The translations under genes and the position numbers were made by a program. From Candidatus Hydrogenedentota bacterium (GTDB taxonomy: Bacteria; Hydrogenedentota; Hydrogenedentia; Hydrogenedentales; JAEUWI01): a DNA stretch of 64,000 nucleotides. Below are positions 43,035 to 51,107 of the stretch, in pieces. The notes beneath the pieces are model-generated. The model was not told where the DNA came from. It ran no database searches and worked only from the letters and a program-made list of their open reading frames with translations. Location of the stretch: assembly GCA_016791475.1 (NCBI GenBank), contig JAEUWI010000037.1, forward strand, positions 1 to 64,000. Direction: 5' to 3'. Position 1 is the stretch's first letter, and the number at the start of each line of letters is the position of its first letter.

Positions 43035-43271
43035 ATGGCGACCGATCAGAACGACTACTCTTTGATGGATGCGGCGGAGCAAGCCTTCGCCGCACAGGCA
43101 GGCGCGGTTTTTGCCGCCGCTCGGAAATCTCACTTGTCCATGGGGCATGATGTGGTCATCGCCCGGGGCGATGCGATGTATCGGCTGACACCGGACGGAG
43201 CCTGCCATTTCATCAAGCATATCACCCCTCCCCGGAAATATGCACCGGGTACCAAGATTCGACTTCGGTGA
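43035..43271 (+). CDS. Putative antitoxin of zeta-type kinase
   Basis: The 78-residue protein is not a recognised family member. Its N-terminal half is helical and Ala-rich (MDAAEQAFAAQAGAVFAAARKS); the C-terminal half is basic (HITPPRKYAPGTKIRLR). Position, small size and the four-base GTGA overlap with the following zeta-like kinase gene all match an antitoxin. It does not resemble the three-helix Epsilon antitoxin at sequence level, so the call rests on context. Confidence 0.55.
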   Translation: MATDQNDYSLMDAAEQAFAAQAGAVFAAARKSHLSMGHDVVIARGDAMYRLTPDGACHFIKHITPPRKYAPGTKIRLR

Positions 43272-44011
43272 AAGTACCTCGAATGCGGGTCTTTGCGGGA
43301 CCGAATGGTTCGGGCAAGAGCACCCTCAATTCCGTATTGCCCTCCTACCTGCTCGGTCTGTATTTGAACGCGGATGACGTCGAGGCATCCTTGAAAGGTC
43401 AGGGGTATGTGGATCTGTCACGCTTTGGACTTGAATCGCCGCTGCTGGGAATCCATGAATTTCTCACCGCCTCCCCATTGTTCTTAAGGTCTGGCGTCGA
43501 CGTCGTGCCGCGAGGCGGAGTTGTTGTTGAAGGAACACGGGTTCTGCTCGCGGACAAACTGCGCAATTCTTATGCGGCGGCGGCTCTGGTGGAATATGTT
43601 CGGGAAGAGCTTCTTCGCAAAGGAGTTTCTTTCACTTTTGAAACCGTTATGTCCCACCAATCCAAAGTCCTTTTCATGGAAAAAGCGCTGGCCGCAGGTT
43701 TTCGCGTCTATCTCTACTACATCGCCACGTCGAATCCCAGTATCAATGTGGCCCGGGTTAAGAATCGTGTCCAATCCGGAGGTCACGCCGTTCCGGAGGA
43801 TAAAATTCTGAGCCGCTACGGACAGTCGCTGAAACTACTTTACGATGCAATTCGCAACTCGAGTCGCGCGTATATTTTTGATAACTCGGCCGATGCCGCA
43901 GACATTGTGTGGATCGCAAAGTGCACCGATGGGATTGAGATCGAGCTCCAGGTGGAGGACGTACCCGACTGGTTTGCGCGGCACGTATTGGATCGATTCG
44001 AAAGTGGTTGA
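43268..44011 (+). CDS. Zeta-toxin-like P-loop kinase
   Basis: Zeta toxins phosphorylate UDP-N-acetylglucosamine or related nucleotide sugars and so block cell-wall synthesis. The 247-residue product has Walker A GPNGSGKST (residues 11-19), LNADDVEA (the NxD substrate segment), FTFETVMSHQSK, and the arginine-rich RVKNRVQSGGHAVPEDKI followed by SRYGQSLKLL. These fit the zeta/PezT-like and YezT-type family. Residues about 45-90 form a larger insert than in short members. The GTG start overlaps the upstream small gene by four bases, supporting coupled synthesis. Confidence 0.82.
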   Translation: MKVPRMRVFAGPNGSGKSTLNSVLPSYLLGLYLNADDVEASLKGQGYVDLSRFGLESPLLGIHEFLTASPLFLRSGVDVVPRGGVVVEGTRVLLADKLRNSYAAAALVEYVREELLRKGVSFTFETVMSHQSKVLFMEKALAAGFRVYLYYIATSNPSINVARVKNRVQSGGHAVPEDKILSRYGQSLKLLYDAIRNSSRAYIFDNSADAADIVWIAKCTDGIEIELQVEDVPDWFARHVLDRFESG

Positions 44012-44134
44012 GTTTCACTTTCCGGGTGCGCCGCCGCGTGGGCACGCGCGTTGCCGTCGCCGCAGCTTTCTCGGGGCTTCTTATTGATGCGTGGCCAATA
44101 CGGCTCAGCGTAGCGGCCTTGCGCGAGTCCGTCC

Positions 44135-45397
44135 CTACGCGCCCAATTCCACTGCAATCACCGACACCACGGGATCGGGCAACTTCGCCGGTAGCACAAT
44201 CGACTTCGCGGTGTCATCCACCTTCAACACTTCACCCGTTTCCAGCAGCCTGGCGCTATTGATTGAGCGCTTCAGGCCGGTCAATGTCACCGTGTCCGCA
44301 TCGCGTGATTCGAGGTGCAGGAAGAGCGTGTCGCCCTTCGCCGTGAGCTTGCCGCTGGAGGCGGTGATGCCGTTGGCCTTGCGGGTACCGTAGATGGCCT
44401 CGCCGTTTACCATCAGCCATGCGCCGATGTCGTTCAGGCGCGCCACGAGGTGCTCGGGCACGGTGCCGTCAGGCCGTGGGCCCACGTTGAGCAGGAGATT
44501 CCCGCCCCGGCTCACCACGTCCACGAGGGTGCGAATAAGCTCGGTGCTGCTCTTGGCCGGACCGTCGTCCCGGCGATAGCCCCAGGCGATGCCCATGGTG
44601 AGGCAGGCCTCCCAGGGGCGGACTTCTTTCTCTTCCGCCTCGGTCTTCTCGCCGATTTCGGACATCTGCTCGCGGGTGTAGAAGTCGGCCAGGGGCGTGA
44701 CGCCGCGCACGCCTTTGCCCAGGCGATCATTGATTAAGGCATTCGGCTGGAGCGTGCGAATCATGTTCACCAGCTCCGGCGCGCGCCAGGTTTCCGCCGG
44801 GTGATCCCATTCGCCGTCGAACCAGATGCCGTCGATGGGGCCATAGTTTGTGCAAAGTTCACGCACCTGACCAAACATAAACTCGTCGATGTATTTCGGC
44901 AGGTTCGCTTTGAAGTCCGGCCGGTACCAGTCGAGGGTGGAGTAGTAGAACGAAATCTTTACATCGTTCGCCCGGGCCGCCGCGACGAGCTCCTTTACAA
45001 TGTCGCGCTTCGCCGCGCGGTCCATGGAATCGTAGTCCGTCAACGCGCTGTCGAACATCGCAAAGCCCTCGTGGTGCTTGCTTGTGAAGGTCATGTACTT
45101 CGCGCCCGCGCGTCGCACCATTTTCATCCACGCGTCCGCATCGAAAGCGGTGGGATTGAACTGATCCGCGTACTTGGAATAGACCTCGACGGGGATCTGC
45201 TCGTCGTGCATGGCCCAGGAGACATAGGGGCCTTTGGAATTCGTGCCGTGGAGGGCGTAGAGGCCCCAGTGGACGAAGATGCCGAACTTGGCGTCCTTGA
45301 ACCAGGTGTTGTCCGCGTGGGGCAGCATGGCGGGCTGGGCGCTTGCGGCGAAGGGCGCCAGAACGGTGAGGAGGGCGAGGGCAAGGAATCGGTTCAT
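44135..45397 (-). CDS. Exported alpha-L-fucosidase (GH29)
   Basis: GH29 enzymes cleave alpha-linked L-fucose from glycans by a retaining mechanism. The 420-residue protein has a signal peptide (cleavage after AASA, about residue 20) and family motifs KFGIFVHWGLYALH (38-50), YMTFTSKHHEGFAMF (101-115) and DGIWFDGEWDH. Asp194 of WFDGEW is the expected nucleophile. The C-terminal ~90 residues form the small beta domain. AAAGG precedes the ATG. It is next to another glycan-related gene (45854), consistent with use of fucosylated polysaccharide. Confidence 0.95.
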   Translation of the reverse strand: MNRFLALALLTVLAPFAASAQPAMLPHADNTWFKDAKFGIFVHWGLYALHGTNSKGPYVSWAMHDEQIPVEVYSKYADQFNPTAFDADAWMKMVRRAGAKYMTFTSKHHEGFAMFDSALTDYDSMDRAAKRDIVKELVAAARANDVKISFYYSTLDWYRPDFKANLPKYIDEFMFGQVRELCTNYGPIDGIWFDGEWDHPAETWRAPELVNMIRTLQPNALINDRLGKGVRGVTPLADFYTREQMSEIGEKTEAEEKEVRPWEACLTMGIAWGYRRDDGPAKSSTELIRTLVDVVSRGGNLLLNVGPRPDGTVPEHLVARLNDIGAWLMVNGEAIYGTRKANGITASSGKLTAKGDTLFLHLESRDADTVTLTGLKRSINSARLLETGEVLKVDDTAKSIVLPAKLPDPVVSVIAVELGA

Positions 45398-45423
45398 GGG
45401 AGTACCTTTCTACAGTCACGGAA

Positions 45424-45452
45424 ACTATACAGGTGGGGCGCAAACGGGGCAA
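45424..45452 (-). promoter_or_regulatory. Sigma70 promoter of fucosidase gene
   Basis: On the minus strand TTGCCC (45447-45452) and TATAGT (45424-45429) are separated by 17 bp, placing the start site about 20 bases before the ATG at 45397. Confidence 0.5.
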
Positions 45453-45853
45453 ACAGATGGACTTGATCTTGCCGCGAAAGAACGCGAAGAAAATGGTATC
45501 CAACCATTCGCGGGTGATCCGGGACAGCATCGCCCGATGATACCGGCAGGCGAGAAAGGCTACGGGGTGAGAATAATCCTTGGTCCGGCGTCATTCGCTA
45601 AGACCGTCGAGGCTGCCCCGTTGTTTGGCGGTGCAACTGGACGCCAACGGCTTGAGCCTCGCCGTCACAATGAGACTTCTTACTCGCTTATACTGCCTAC
45701 GCGCGAGAGCGGTGATCGTTTCAGTACCCTTCTCTGACAACAGGACAGCCCCGCCGGTTAAAGCGATTTGCGCCCGGCCCAGTCGGAAGAACGGACCCGT
45801 AGCGCATTTCACCCCACCAAGGCACGGGGCGACGCTGTCCCTATGATCAAAAT
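45453..45853. other. Intergenic region without evident gene
   Basis: About 400 bp between the fucosidase promoter and the stop of the beta-helix/GH43-like gene. It contains GGACAGCCCCGCC near 45742, like the palindromic motif at 2316, but no convincing reading frame, RNA or terminator. Confidence 0.4.
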
Positions 45854-47809
45854 CTACTTCGCGGCCCCCACACTTCCGTGGTCCACGATGCCGGGCTCCT
45901 TGTACCAGCGGGCGAAGAATTCGTCCGCCGTGCCGGGGAAGACACCGCCCTTCACGTTCATCCAGGTGAGCTGATCGCCCACGGAGAAGTACACATGGGT
46001 CTTGCCGTCAAACTCGACCAAGGCGGGGTCGGAGGCGTTGATGCCTTCGTCCAGGCCTTGGGGCGAGAGCACGGGGTTGGCGCTGCTGAGTTCCCATTGC
46101 TTCAGGTCTGCCGAGCGCGTGATGTAGGTCTCGTAGTAGTGGCGGGGCTTACGATTCTCGAGGTAGAGCACGTAATAGTAACCGTTGCTGTAGTGGATCT
46201 CGGGGCAGGCCGTATAGCGGTTGGTGCCAAAGGTGGCCTCGGGCAGTTTCTCCCAGGTCTTCAGATCCTTCGAGGCCGCGAATTTCACGGTGAAGGCGGG
46301 ATAGTCCGGTGTGTTGGATTCATAGGCGAGGACGTAGCCCTCGGGGCCCTTGCAGAGGCTGCTGTTGAAGAGGTGCTCGTTTTCCTGGGTCACGATGACC
46401 TGCTTATCCCAGGTCTTCAGGTCCTTCGAGCTGAAGAGCGTCACGTCGTTCCAGTTGTTGTCCGCAAAGCGCGAGGCCGTCGCGTAGAAGGTGTCGCCAT
46501 CCACGAAGCAACTTGCGAGGCCGTAGCCCTCGGCGAATTTCGCCACGGGTTCGTTGGTCGCGGCGTCGCGCACTTCGAGCCAATATTGATCGGCGGAGCC
46601 ACCACTTGCCGGGCGCACGCAGGCCAGGTGCATCAGCTTGCCCTGCCACACCACAGGCGACATCTCGCACATATCCTTCTGGACCAGCGCGATGTCCCGC
46701 AGGCCGTTGTCCGGCGCGATTTGTGCGGGCGGGGCCATCTGCGCGAAGGCACCCACGGGCCACTGTTGCAGGCGGTGGAAGCCCTTGGGCACTTCCTGCT
46801 GGAACTGGACATAGGCCTGGGTACTCCCCGCCGTCGTGTATTGGATTTCGGGGGCGGTTTCCTTGTTCACGCGCACGCCGAAGACCTTATAGCCCATGAC
46901 GGTCGTGTCTTCCAGGTCCACCGCGAGCAGCTTGCCCTGCTCCACGCTCTGAATTGCGCCGTCGATGGGCGTGCCCTGGGGCTGGCTGAAGTTCAGGGCG
47001 ATCAGCGTGCAGTTTTTCAGCTTGATGCGCATGCTCGTGTCGAAGCCGAAGTTGCCCGCCTTCACGGCGCACTGAGGACTGGCCATGGTGCAGTCTTCAA
47101 AGATGATATCGGGTGTGGCGGGCATGGTCTTGTTTTCCACACGCACATAAGCCCCGGCGGTGTCGCCCCACCAGTCCAGGGCATACAACTGCGTGCGGCG
47201 GAAGGTGATGGGCTCGTCGGGGCGAGAGAGGCAGCTCGCCACACCGCCGCCGAAGGCCCGGCCGATGCTCACGCAATCCTCCACGATCACCGTGAAGGGC
47301 TCCACCTTGTTTGTGTTGTCCCAGAAGAGTCCGGCGTCGCTGCCGGTGGCGTAGAGGCGGCTCAGTTTCCAGCGGTCCCAGATGACGGCGGAAAAGGTCT
47401 CGTCCGTGTGCTCCTTCGACCAGCCCTTCTGCGTTGAACGGATGGTGCCGTGCCAGTCGTAGCTCTTGAAGCCCTGCTGCGGATCACCGGAGTCGATAAC
47501 GACCCAGCCCGTGCGTCCGCCGCCCAGCGCGCCGTCGAAATCGCCGACAAGCTCGTTGTAGGCCCCGGCCGCGCCGCGGTGCGCGGGGGAAAGCATGGCC
47601 TCCATGTAGGTGTCGGGCCGCACGATGATGCGGTGGCCGCCCTGATCATTCGGGATGGCGTCCAGCGCGGCCTGAATGGTGGTGAAGGCCGTGGCCCAGG
47701 TCTGGCCCCCGGCGTCGTTGCCGAGCTTGGAAACGTAGAAGGTCTCGGCGGACGCCAGTGGCGCGAGGACGAGGGTGAGCACGAAAAGAAAGACGGGACG
47801 GGACGGCAT
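45854..47809 (-). CDS. Exported beta-helix protein fused to GH43/GH32-like five-bladed propeller domain
   Basis: The 651-residue protein has a signal peptide (cleavage after LASA). Its first part (about 22-345) begins FYVSKLGNDAGGQTWATAF and AALDAIPNDQ, which is the start of right-handed beta-helix (pectate-lyase-like) domains. The second half (about 375-640) has propeller-type repeats with DLKTWDKQV, DLKTWEKLPE and DLKQWELSS, the 'S+D+L+xW' pattern of GH43/GH32-related proteins. Two glycan-active folds in one secreted chain suggest a polysaccharide-binding or cleaving enzyme. GGAG precedes the ATG. Catalytic acids cannot be fixed from sequence alone. Confidence 0.75.
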   Translation of the reverse strand: MPSRPVFLFVLTLVLAPLASAETFYVSKLGNDAGGQTWATAFTTIQAALDAIPNDQGGHRIIVRPDTYMEAMLSPAHRGAAGAYNELVGDFDGALGGGRTGWVVIDSGDPQQGFKSYDWHGTIRSTQKGWSKEHTDETFSAVIWDRWKLSRLYATGSDAGLFWDNTNKVEPFTVIVEDCVSIGRAFGGGVASCLSRPDEPITFRRTQLYALDWWGDTAGAYVRVENKTMPATPDIIFEDCTMASPQCAVKAGNFGFDTSMRIKLKNCTLIALNFSQPQGTPIDGAIQSVEQGKLLAVDLEDTTVMGYKVFGVRVNKETAPEIQYTTAGSTQAYVQFQQEVPKGFHRLQQWPVGAFAQMAPPAQIAPDNGLRDIALVQKDMCEMSPVVWQGKLMHLACVRPASGGSADQYWLEVRDAATNEPVAKFAEGYGLASCFVDGDTFYATASRFADNNWNDVTLFSSKDLKTWDKQVIVTQENEHLFNSSLCKGPEGYVLAYESNTPDYPAFTVKFAASKDLKTWEKLPEATFGTNRYTACPEIHYSNGYYYVLYLENRKPRHYYETYITRSADLKQWELSSANPVLSPQGLDEGINASDPALVEFDGKTHVYFSVGDQLTWMNVKGGVFPGTADEFFARWYKEPGIVDHGSVGAAK

Positions 47810-47960
47810 GACGGGCTCCTGTAGAGGGTTGAGTTCCGGCGGCTACGATTGAGTAACGGGGGTGGGAGTGGAGAGTGTTTAGCCACCGAAAGGTTGACTG
47901 AGACCACCGCAAGTTCGAACGGTGGTTTTCGATACTATCGAATGAGACGTTGTCCCAAGA

Positions 47961-48866
47961 CTACGAGTTCTTCAGCACGACGTGCTGGACCGCTTGAATA
48001 AACGCGGTACCGATGTGATTTTCAATAATCTTGAACGCATTGGTCGAAGAGACCGTATGGATGGCCGCATGATGCAAAGACAGGACCGCATCTTGCATCG
48101 ACTGATTGTCTTCGAGCGACGTGACTTTGAGCCCAATTTCTCTGGCTTTGCTTAACGATATGTGCCGTGCGTGATTGAGGTTCAATGCATGGTCGGCCAA
48201 CTCGCGAATTACGCTTTCAATCTCCGAGTCAGCGTTTTGGTCACCAAAGAACATGCCGCTGGCAAGCCATTCTCGAACCAATGACTCAGACCACTGCACG
48301 GCCTTCTCGCATTCGCCGATCAGCGTCGGATTGTACTTGGCTATTATTGGTTGCCACACAACGGCTTTGGTCTGATCCTTCTTGATTTCATCGAAAGCCC
48401 TGTTAAATTCCTCAACGATACCATGGGCGGGAATTCCATTGAACTGCGGATCGATTGGCCCGAGGCTCGACTGCTTGCCCATCACAATCTCTTTGGACGC
48501 GCAGGCAATCATCGTGCCGGCAGACATCGCAAGTTGGGGCACGATGACCCGGATGTCCTTTCCGAACATTGCGCGAAGGTAGTCAACGATTGACTCTGTC
48601 GCGGCGGTTTCTCCGCCTGGCGTATGAAGTACCAGGTCCAACCCCAGAGTTCGGTCCAATTTGTGGATTACCGACATGAATCCATTCTTGTCCGCGTCGT
48701 TGATGTGCTGACCCCGAACATCTGGCTTCTGAAGCCATCCAGAGTAGTAAATTATGACATTGCGGCCAGTAATCTCATGCAACTCACCGAGGTATTTCCG
48801 CCTAATGAGGTCGTGCGTGCTGCCCGCCTTCTTGATTTCATCGAGAATCTCATTCCAATTCGGCAT
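47961..48866 (-). CDS. SDH_sah-family serine dehydrogenase/proteinase-like protein (ClpP fold)
   Basis: The 301-residue cytosolic protein has the ClpP/crotonase-type core of the SDH_sah family: VIIYYSGWLQ, VLHTPGGETAATES (81-94, oxyanion Gly-Gly) and VPQLAMSAGTMIACAS with the likely nucleophile Ser115. KQSSLGPIDPQF follows. No signal peptide or membrane helix is seen. Members have been called serine dehydrogenase proteinases; substrates are unknown. Its ATG is overlapped by the end of the 57-codon gene at 48850-49023, which carries the only strong ribosome-binding site, so translation is probably coupled. Confidence 0.85.
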   Translation of the reverse strand: MPNWNEILDEIKKAGSTHDLIRRKYLGELHEITGRNVIIYYSGWLQKPDVRGQHINDADKNGFMSVIHKLDRTLGLDLVLHTPGGETAATESIVDYLRAMFGKDIRVIVPQLAMSAGTMIACASKEIVMGKQSSLGPIDPQFNGIPAHGIVEEFNRAFDEIKKDQTKAVVWQPIIAKYNPTLIGECEKAVQWSESLVREWLASGMFFGDQNADSEIESVIRELADHALNLNHARHISLSKAREIGLKVTSLEDNQSMQDAVLSLHHAAIHTVSSTNAFKIIENHIGTAFIQAVQHVVLKNS

Positions 48867-49023
48867 AGCTATTGAAATCTGTTACAGGATTTGAGGAGTT
48901 GTCGGTTACGATGAATTGGTAGACATCTGGTTCGCAATCGGGCGCTTTTTCAAACATTAGGGGGCTTGGGGGCTGGGCGCTCAGTGCCCATTCAATTTCG
49001 TTCCATTTTTCAGAGATGCTCAC
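48850..49023 (-). CDS. Small 57-residue protein gene overlapping SDH_sah gene
   Basis: A GTG at 49023 has an excellent Shine-Dalgarno AAGGAG (49032-49037) eight bases upstream. It opens a 57-codon frame that stops at 48850, 17 bases inside the SDH_sah gene. The product is acidic and soluble (it starts with SISEKWNEIEWALSAQ and ends with SYAELE) and contains YQFIVTDNSSNP. I know no family. The overlap, the strong ribosome-binding site and the lack of any other site before the SDH_sah ATG support a real two-gene unit in which this is the leader partner. Confidence 0.65.
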   Translation of the reverse strand: MSISEKWNEIEWALSAQPPSPLMFEKAPDCEPDVYQFIVTDNSSNPVTDFNSYAELE

Positions 49024-49110
49024 TGTAGAGACTCCTTTATCTGCAAAGGCCTTCTAGCCCTATGGAATAGCGTCGGTGCCACTTCGATTTTCCAGGTCAG
49101 TTCTTACGGA

Positions 49111-49135
49111 TAGTATTGTATTCACCGCAATACTA
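49111..49135. promoter_or_regulatory. Inverted repeat, candidate operator of the small gene-SDH_sah unit
   Basis: TAGTATTG (49111-49118) and CAATACTA (49128-49135) are perfect complements around a 9-bp spacer. The pair lies about 90 bp upstream of the GTG at 49023 and 50 bp downstream of the AF2212-like gene. No canonical promoter could be placed with confidence. Confidence 0.45.
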
Positions 49136-49185
49136 GAGAAATTCTGAGAAGGGGTCAAGTACGATGAGGGCTTCCTACAATACCT

Positions 49186-49395
49186 TCATGCGTGCTTGGC
49201 CCGCATGGCGTCGTGGTATTCGGTTCGCGCATCCGTGTCTCGCGCAATGATGCCGGTAAACCGCTCAAGGTCGGGATGGAGAGAATCTACTCGGGGCGTG
49301 GCAATGAATTCCACGGCCACAGTTGCGCCTTCCGGAAGTTCCACCTCGGTGTCCAAAACAATCTGTCCATTCTCAACGTGGCCTCTGTATACCAT
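49186..49395 (-). CDS. AF2212-like antitoxin-type protein (orphan)
   Basis: The 69-residue protein starts MVYRGHVENGQIVLDTEVEL, then PEGATVAVEF, the beta-strand pattern of AF2212-like (DUF104) antitoxins. A polar helical tail follows. AAGGAG precedes the ATG and an extended -10 promoter lies upstream. In typical modules a PIN-type or RelE-type toxin gene follows; none is present downstream here, where the inverted repeat and the small gene-SDH_sah pair lie. It may be an orphan or a regulator of the next unit. Confidence 0.65.
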   Translation of the reverse strand: MVYRGHVENGQIVLDTEVELPEGATVAVEFIATPRVDSLHPDLERFTGIIARDTDARTEYHDAMRAKHA

Positions 49396-49416
49396 AGCGA
49401 AGCTCCTTGTGCGTGC

Positions 49417-49425
49417 ATTCTATCA
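49417..49425 (-). promoter_or_regulatory. Extended -10 promoter of AF2212-like gene
   Basis: On the minus strand TGA precedes TAGAAT (49417-49422). CTGATG 16 bp further upstream is a partial -35. Confidence 0.45.
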
Positions 49426-49475
49426 TGAAATCATTGCACATCAGCCATCGAGATTCTGGCGGGTTTGGTTCCTGC

Positions 49476-49511
49476 AAAAAAAAATCCCCGGATCGTTTCC
49501 GATCCGGGGAT
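49476..49511 (-). terminator. Intrinsic terminator after Gfo/Idh gene
   Basis: Read on the minus strand, ATCCCCGGATCG and CGATCCGGGGAT (12 bp, perfect) enclose a GAAA tetraloop and are followed by nine T residues. It closes the transcript of the gene at 49541-50848. Confidence 0.95.
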
Positions 49512-49540
49512 GCAGTATCAGTCTACAAACCGTGCTTCGC

Positions 49541-50848
49541 TCAGGCGAAGGCGGTCTCGCCGGGGCGGGCGATGGGGCGGGTGGCCAGGGGGCCCCACTC
49601 GAGGGTGGCTGGCACGATGCTGATGGGGGCGTTGGCCACTTCTTCCCAAGTCAGGGTCTTGCCGGTGTAGGCGGAAAGGCGGCCCATGATGGCCATGAGC
49701 GTGCTGTCGCACATGTACTCGCCGTTGTTGATCGCTTCGCCTTTGCGGATGCTGGCGAAGAGGGCGTTGTGTTCGTTCTGGTACATGTTGTCCGGACCGG
49801 TGGCCTTGTGCTCCCACTTGCCGATCTTTTTGGAGTCGATGATGTGGCTCTGGAGTTCGCCAACGCCTTCGGTGCCGTAGATCCAGTCGGACACGTCCGT
49901 GCTGGTGCTGGCCCACTGGCGGCAACTGCTGAAGCACTTGGTGCCGTCGGCCCATTCGTAAACCGTGTTGAAGTGGTCATAGATGTTGCCGAACTTCTCG
50001 TCGGTGCGCACCACGCGACCGCCGCTGGAGGTGGCCTTCACGGGGTAGACGTTGCCCATGACCCAGCCGATCTTGTCCAGGCTGTGGATGTGCTGTTCGT
50101 TGATGTGGTCGCCGGAAAGCCAGTCGTGGTAGAGCCAGTTGCGCACCTGGAATTCGGTGTCGCTCCACTCGGGCTGGCGCTCGTGGAACCAGAGCGCGCC
50201 CGTGTTGTAGGTCGTCTGCATGGTCAGGATCTTGCCCAGAGCGCCGTCCTGAATCTGCTTGATGACGTCCTGCTTGGAGAACTGGTAGCGGTAGCACAGG
50301 CCGGAGACGAGGGACAGGCCCTTTTCCTTGGCCAGCTTGCTGGTCTCGCGGACGGAGCGCACGCCTTCGGGGTCTACGGCGATGGGCTTTTCACAGAATA
50401 CGTGGCAGCCCTTCTCGACGGCGGCCTTGAGGTGGGCGGGGCGGAAGGCGGGGGGCGAAGCCAGCACGACCACGTCGCATGCGGCGATGACGCCGAGGTA
50501 GTTGTCGAATCCGGTGAACTTGTGGTCATCGTCCACGGCAATCTGGTGGCTTTCGATGCCGCTGCCGGCGGATTTCAACTTGGTGAGGCATTCATCGAGG
50601 CGGTCGGAGAAGGTATCACCGAGGGCGACGAGCTTCGTGTTCGGATCGGCCAGGAGGGCTTCGCGCACGGCGCCCGTACCGCGTCCGCCGCAGCCGATGA
50701 GGCCGACTTTGAGCACTTCGGAATTGCTGTCACCGGCGGCCGCACGGGCGCTGGAGGCCACATGGAACGTGGCGGCGGCGGCCATGACGGCGCCGCTGTT
50801 GCGAATGAATTCTCTGCGGGAACTGCCCGCGCCCGATGCCTTGTTCAT
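49541..50848 (-). CDS. TAT-exported Gfo/Idh/MocA-family oxidoreductase
   Basis: The 435-residue product has a twin-arginine signal (SSRREFIRNSGAVMAAAATF), a Rossmann NAD(P) site LKVGLIGCGGRGTGA, and the conserved CHVFCEKPIAVDPEGVR with Lys of EKP. The C-terminal domain contains NWLYHDWLSGDHINEQHIH, common in the exported branch of this family found in planctomycete-type genomes. AAGGAG precedes the ATG and a strong terminator follows, so the gene is monocistronic. It is related to, but not a close copy of, the protein at 37883. Sugar or sugar-derivative oxidation is expected. Confidence 0.93.
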   Translation of the reverse strand: MNKASGAGSSRREFIRNSGAVMAAAATFHVASSARAAAGDSNSEVLKVGLIGCGGRGTGAVREALLADPNTKLVALGDTFSDRLDECLTKLKSAGSGIESHQIAVDDDHKFTGFDNYLGVIAACDVVVLASPPAFRPAHLKAAVEKGCHVFCEKPIAVDPEGVRSVRETSKLAKEKGLSLVSGLCYRYQFSKQDVIKQIQDGALGKILTMQTTYNTGALWFHERQPEWSDTEFQVRNWLYHDWLSGDHINEQHIHSLDKIGWVMGNVYPVKATSSGGRVVRTDEKFGNIYDHFNTVYEWADGTKCFSSCRQWASTSTDVSDWIYGTEGVGELQSHIIDSKKIGKWEHKATGPDNMYQNEHNALFASIRKGEAINNGEYMCDSTLMAIMGRLSAYTGKTLTWEEVANAPISIVPATLEWGPLATRPIARPGETAFA

Positions 50849-51107
50849 TGCGATATTCTCCTTAACTGGCCGCTAACGCGGCGCTGCTATGCTGAGGTAT
50901 GCGCCAAATGCCCCGAGCCCGGGGCGGGGTATGGCGTCAGCCGGCGGCCCGACGAGGCCAGCGGACGGTCTTCCATGATACCGAATAAACCGCATGCGCA
51001 CAAATTTACGGAATTAATCGAGAAGGGGGAACGGGCCTGTAATGACCGCGTGGGTATCGGCCACAGAAATTCTATACAATAGCCAATCATCCAACCGGGA
51101 GCCTCCC

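Noticed and set aside
45878-47437. 519-codon open frame on the plus strand
   Set aside because: Antisense to the beta-helix/GH43-like gene; composition (His/Ala/Gly/Val-rich) is typical of antisense frames.
49025-49185. Toxin gene partner for the AF2212-like protein
   Set aside because: No PIN or RelE-like frame follows; the space holds only the inverted repeat and the leader of the small gene.
50849-51107. preQ1 riboswitch before queC
   Set aside because: I looked for the short preQ1-I pseudoknot pattern and an adenine-rich tail and did not find them; the queE leader likewise.
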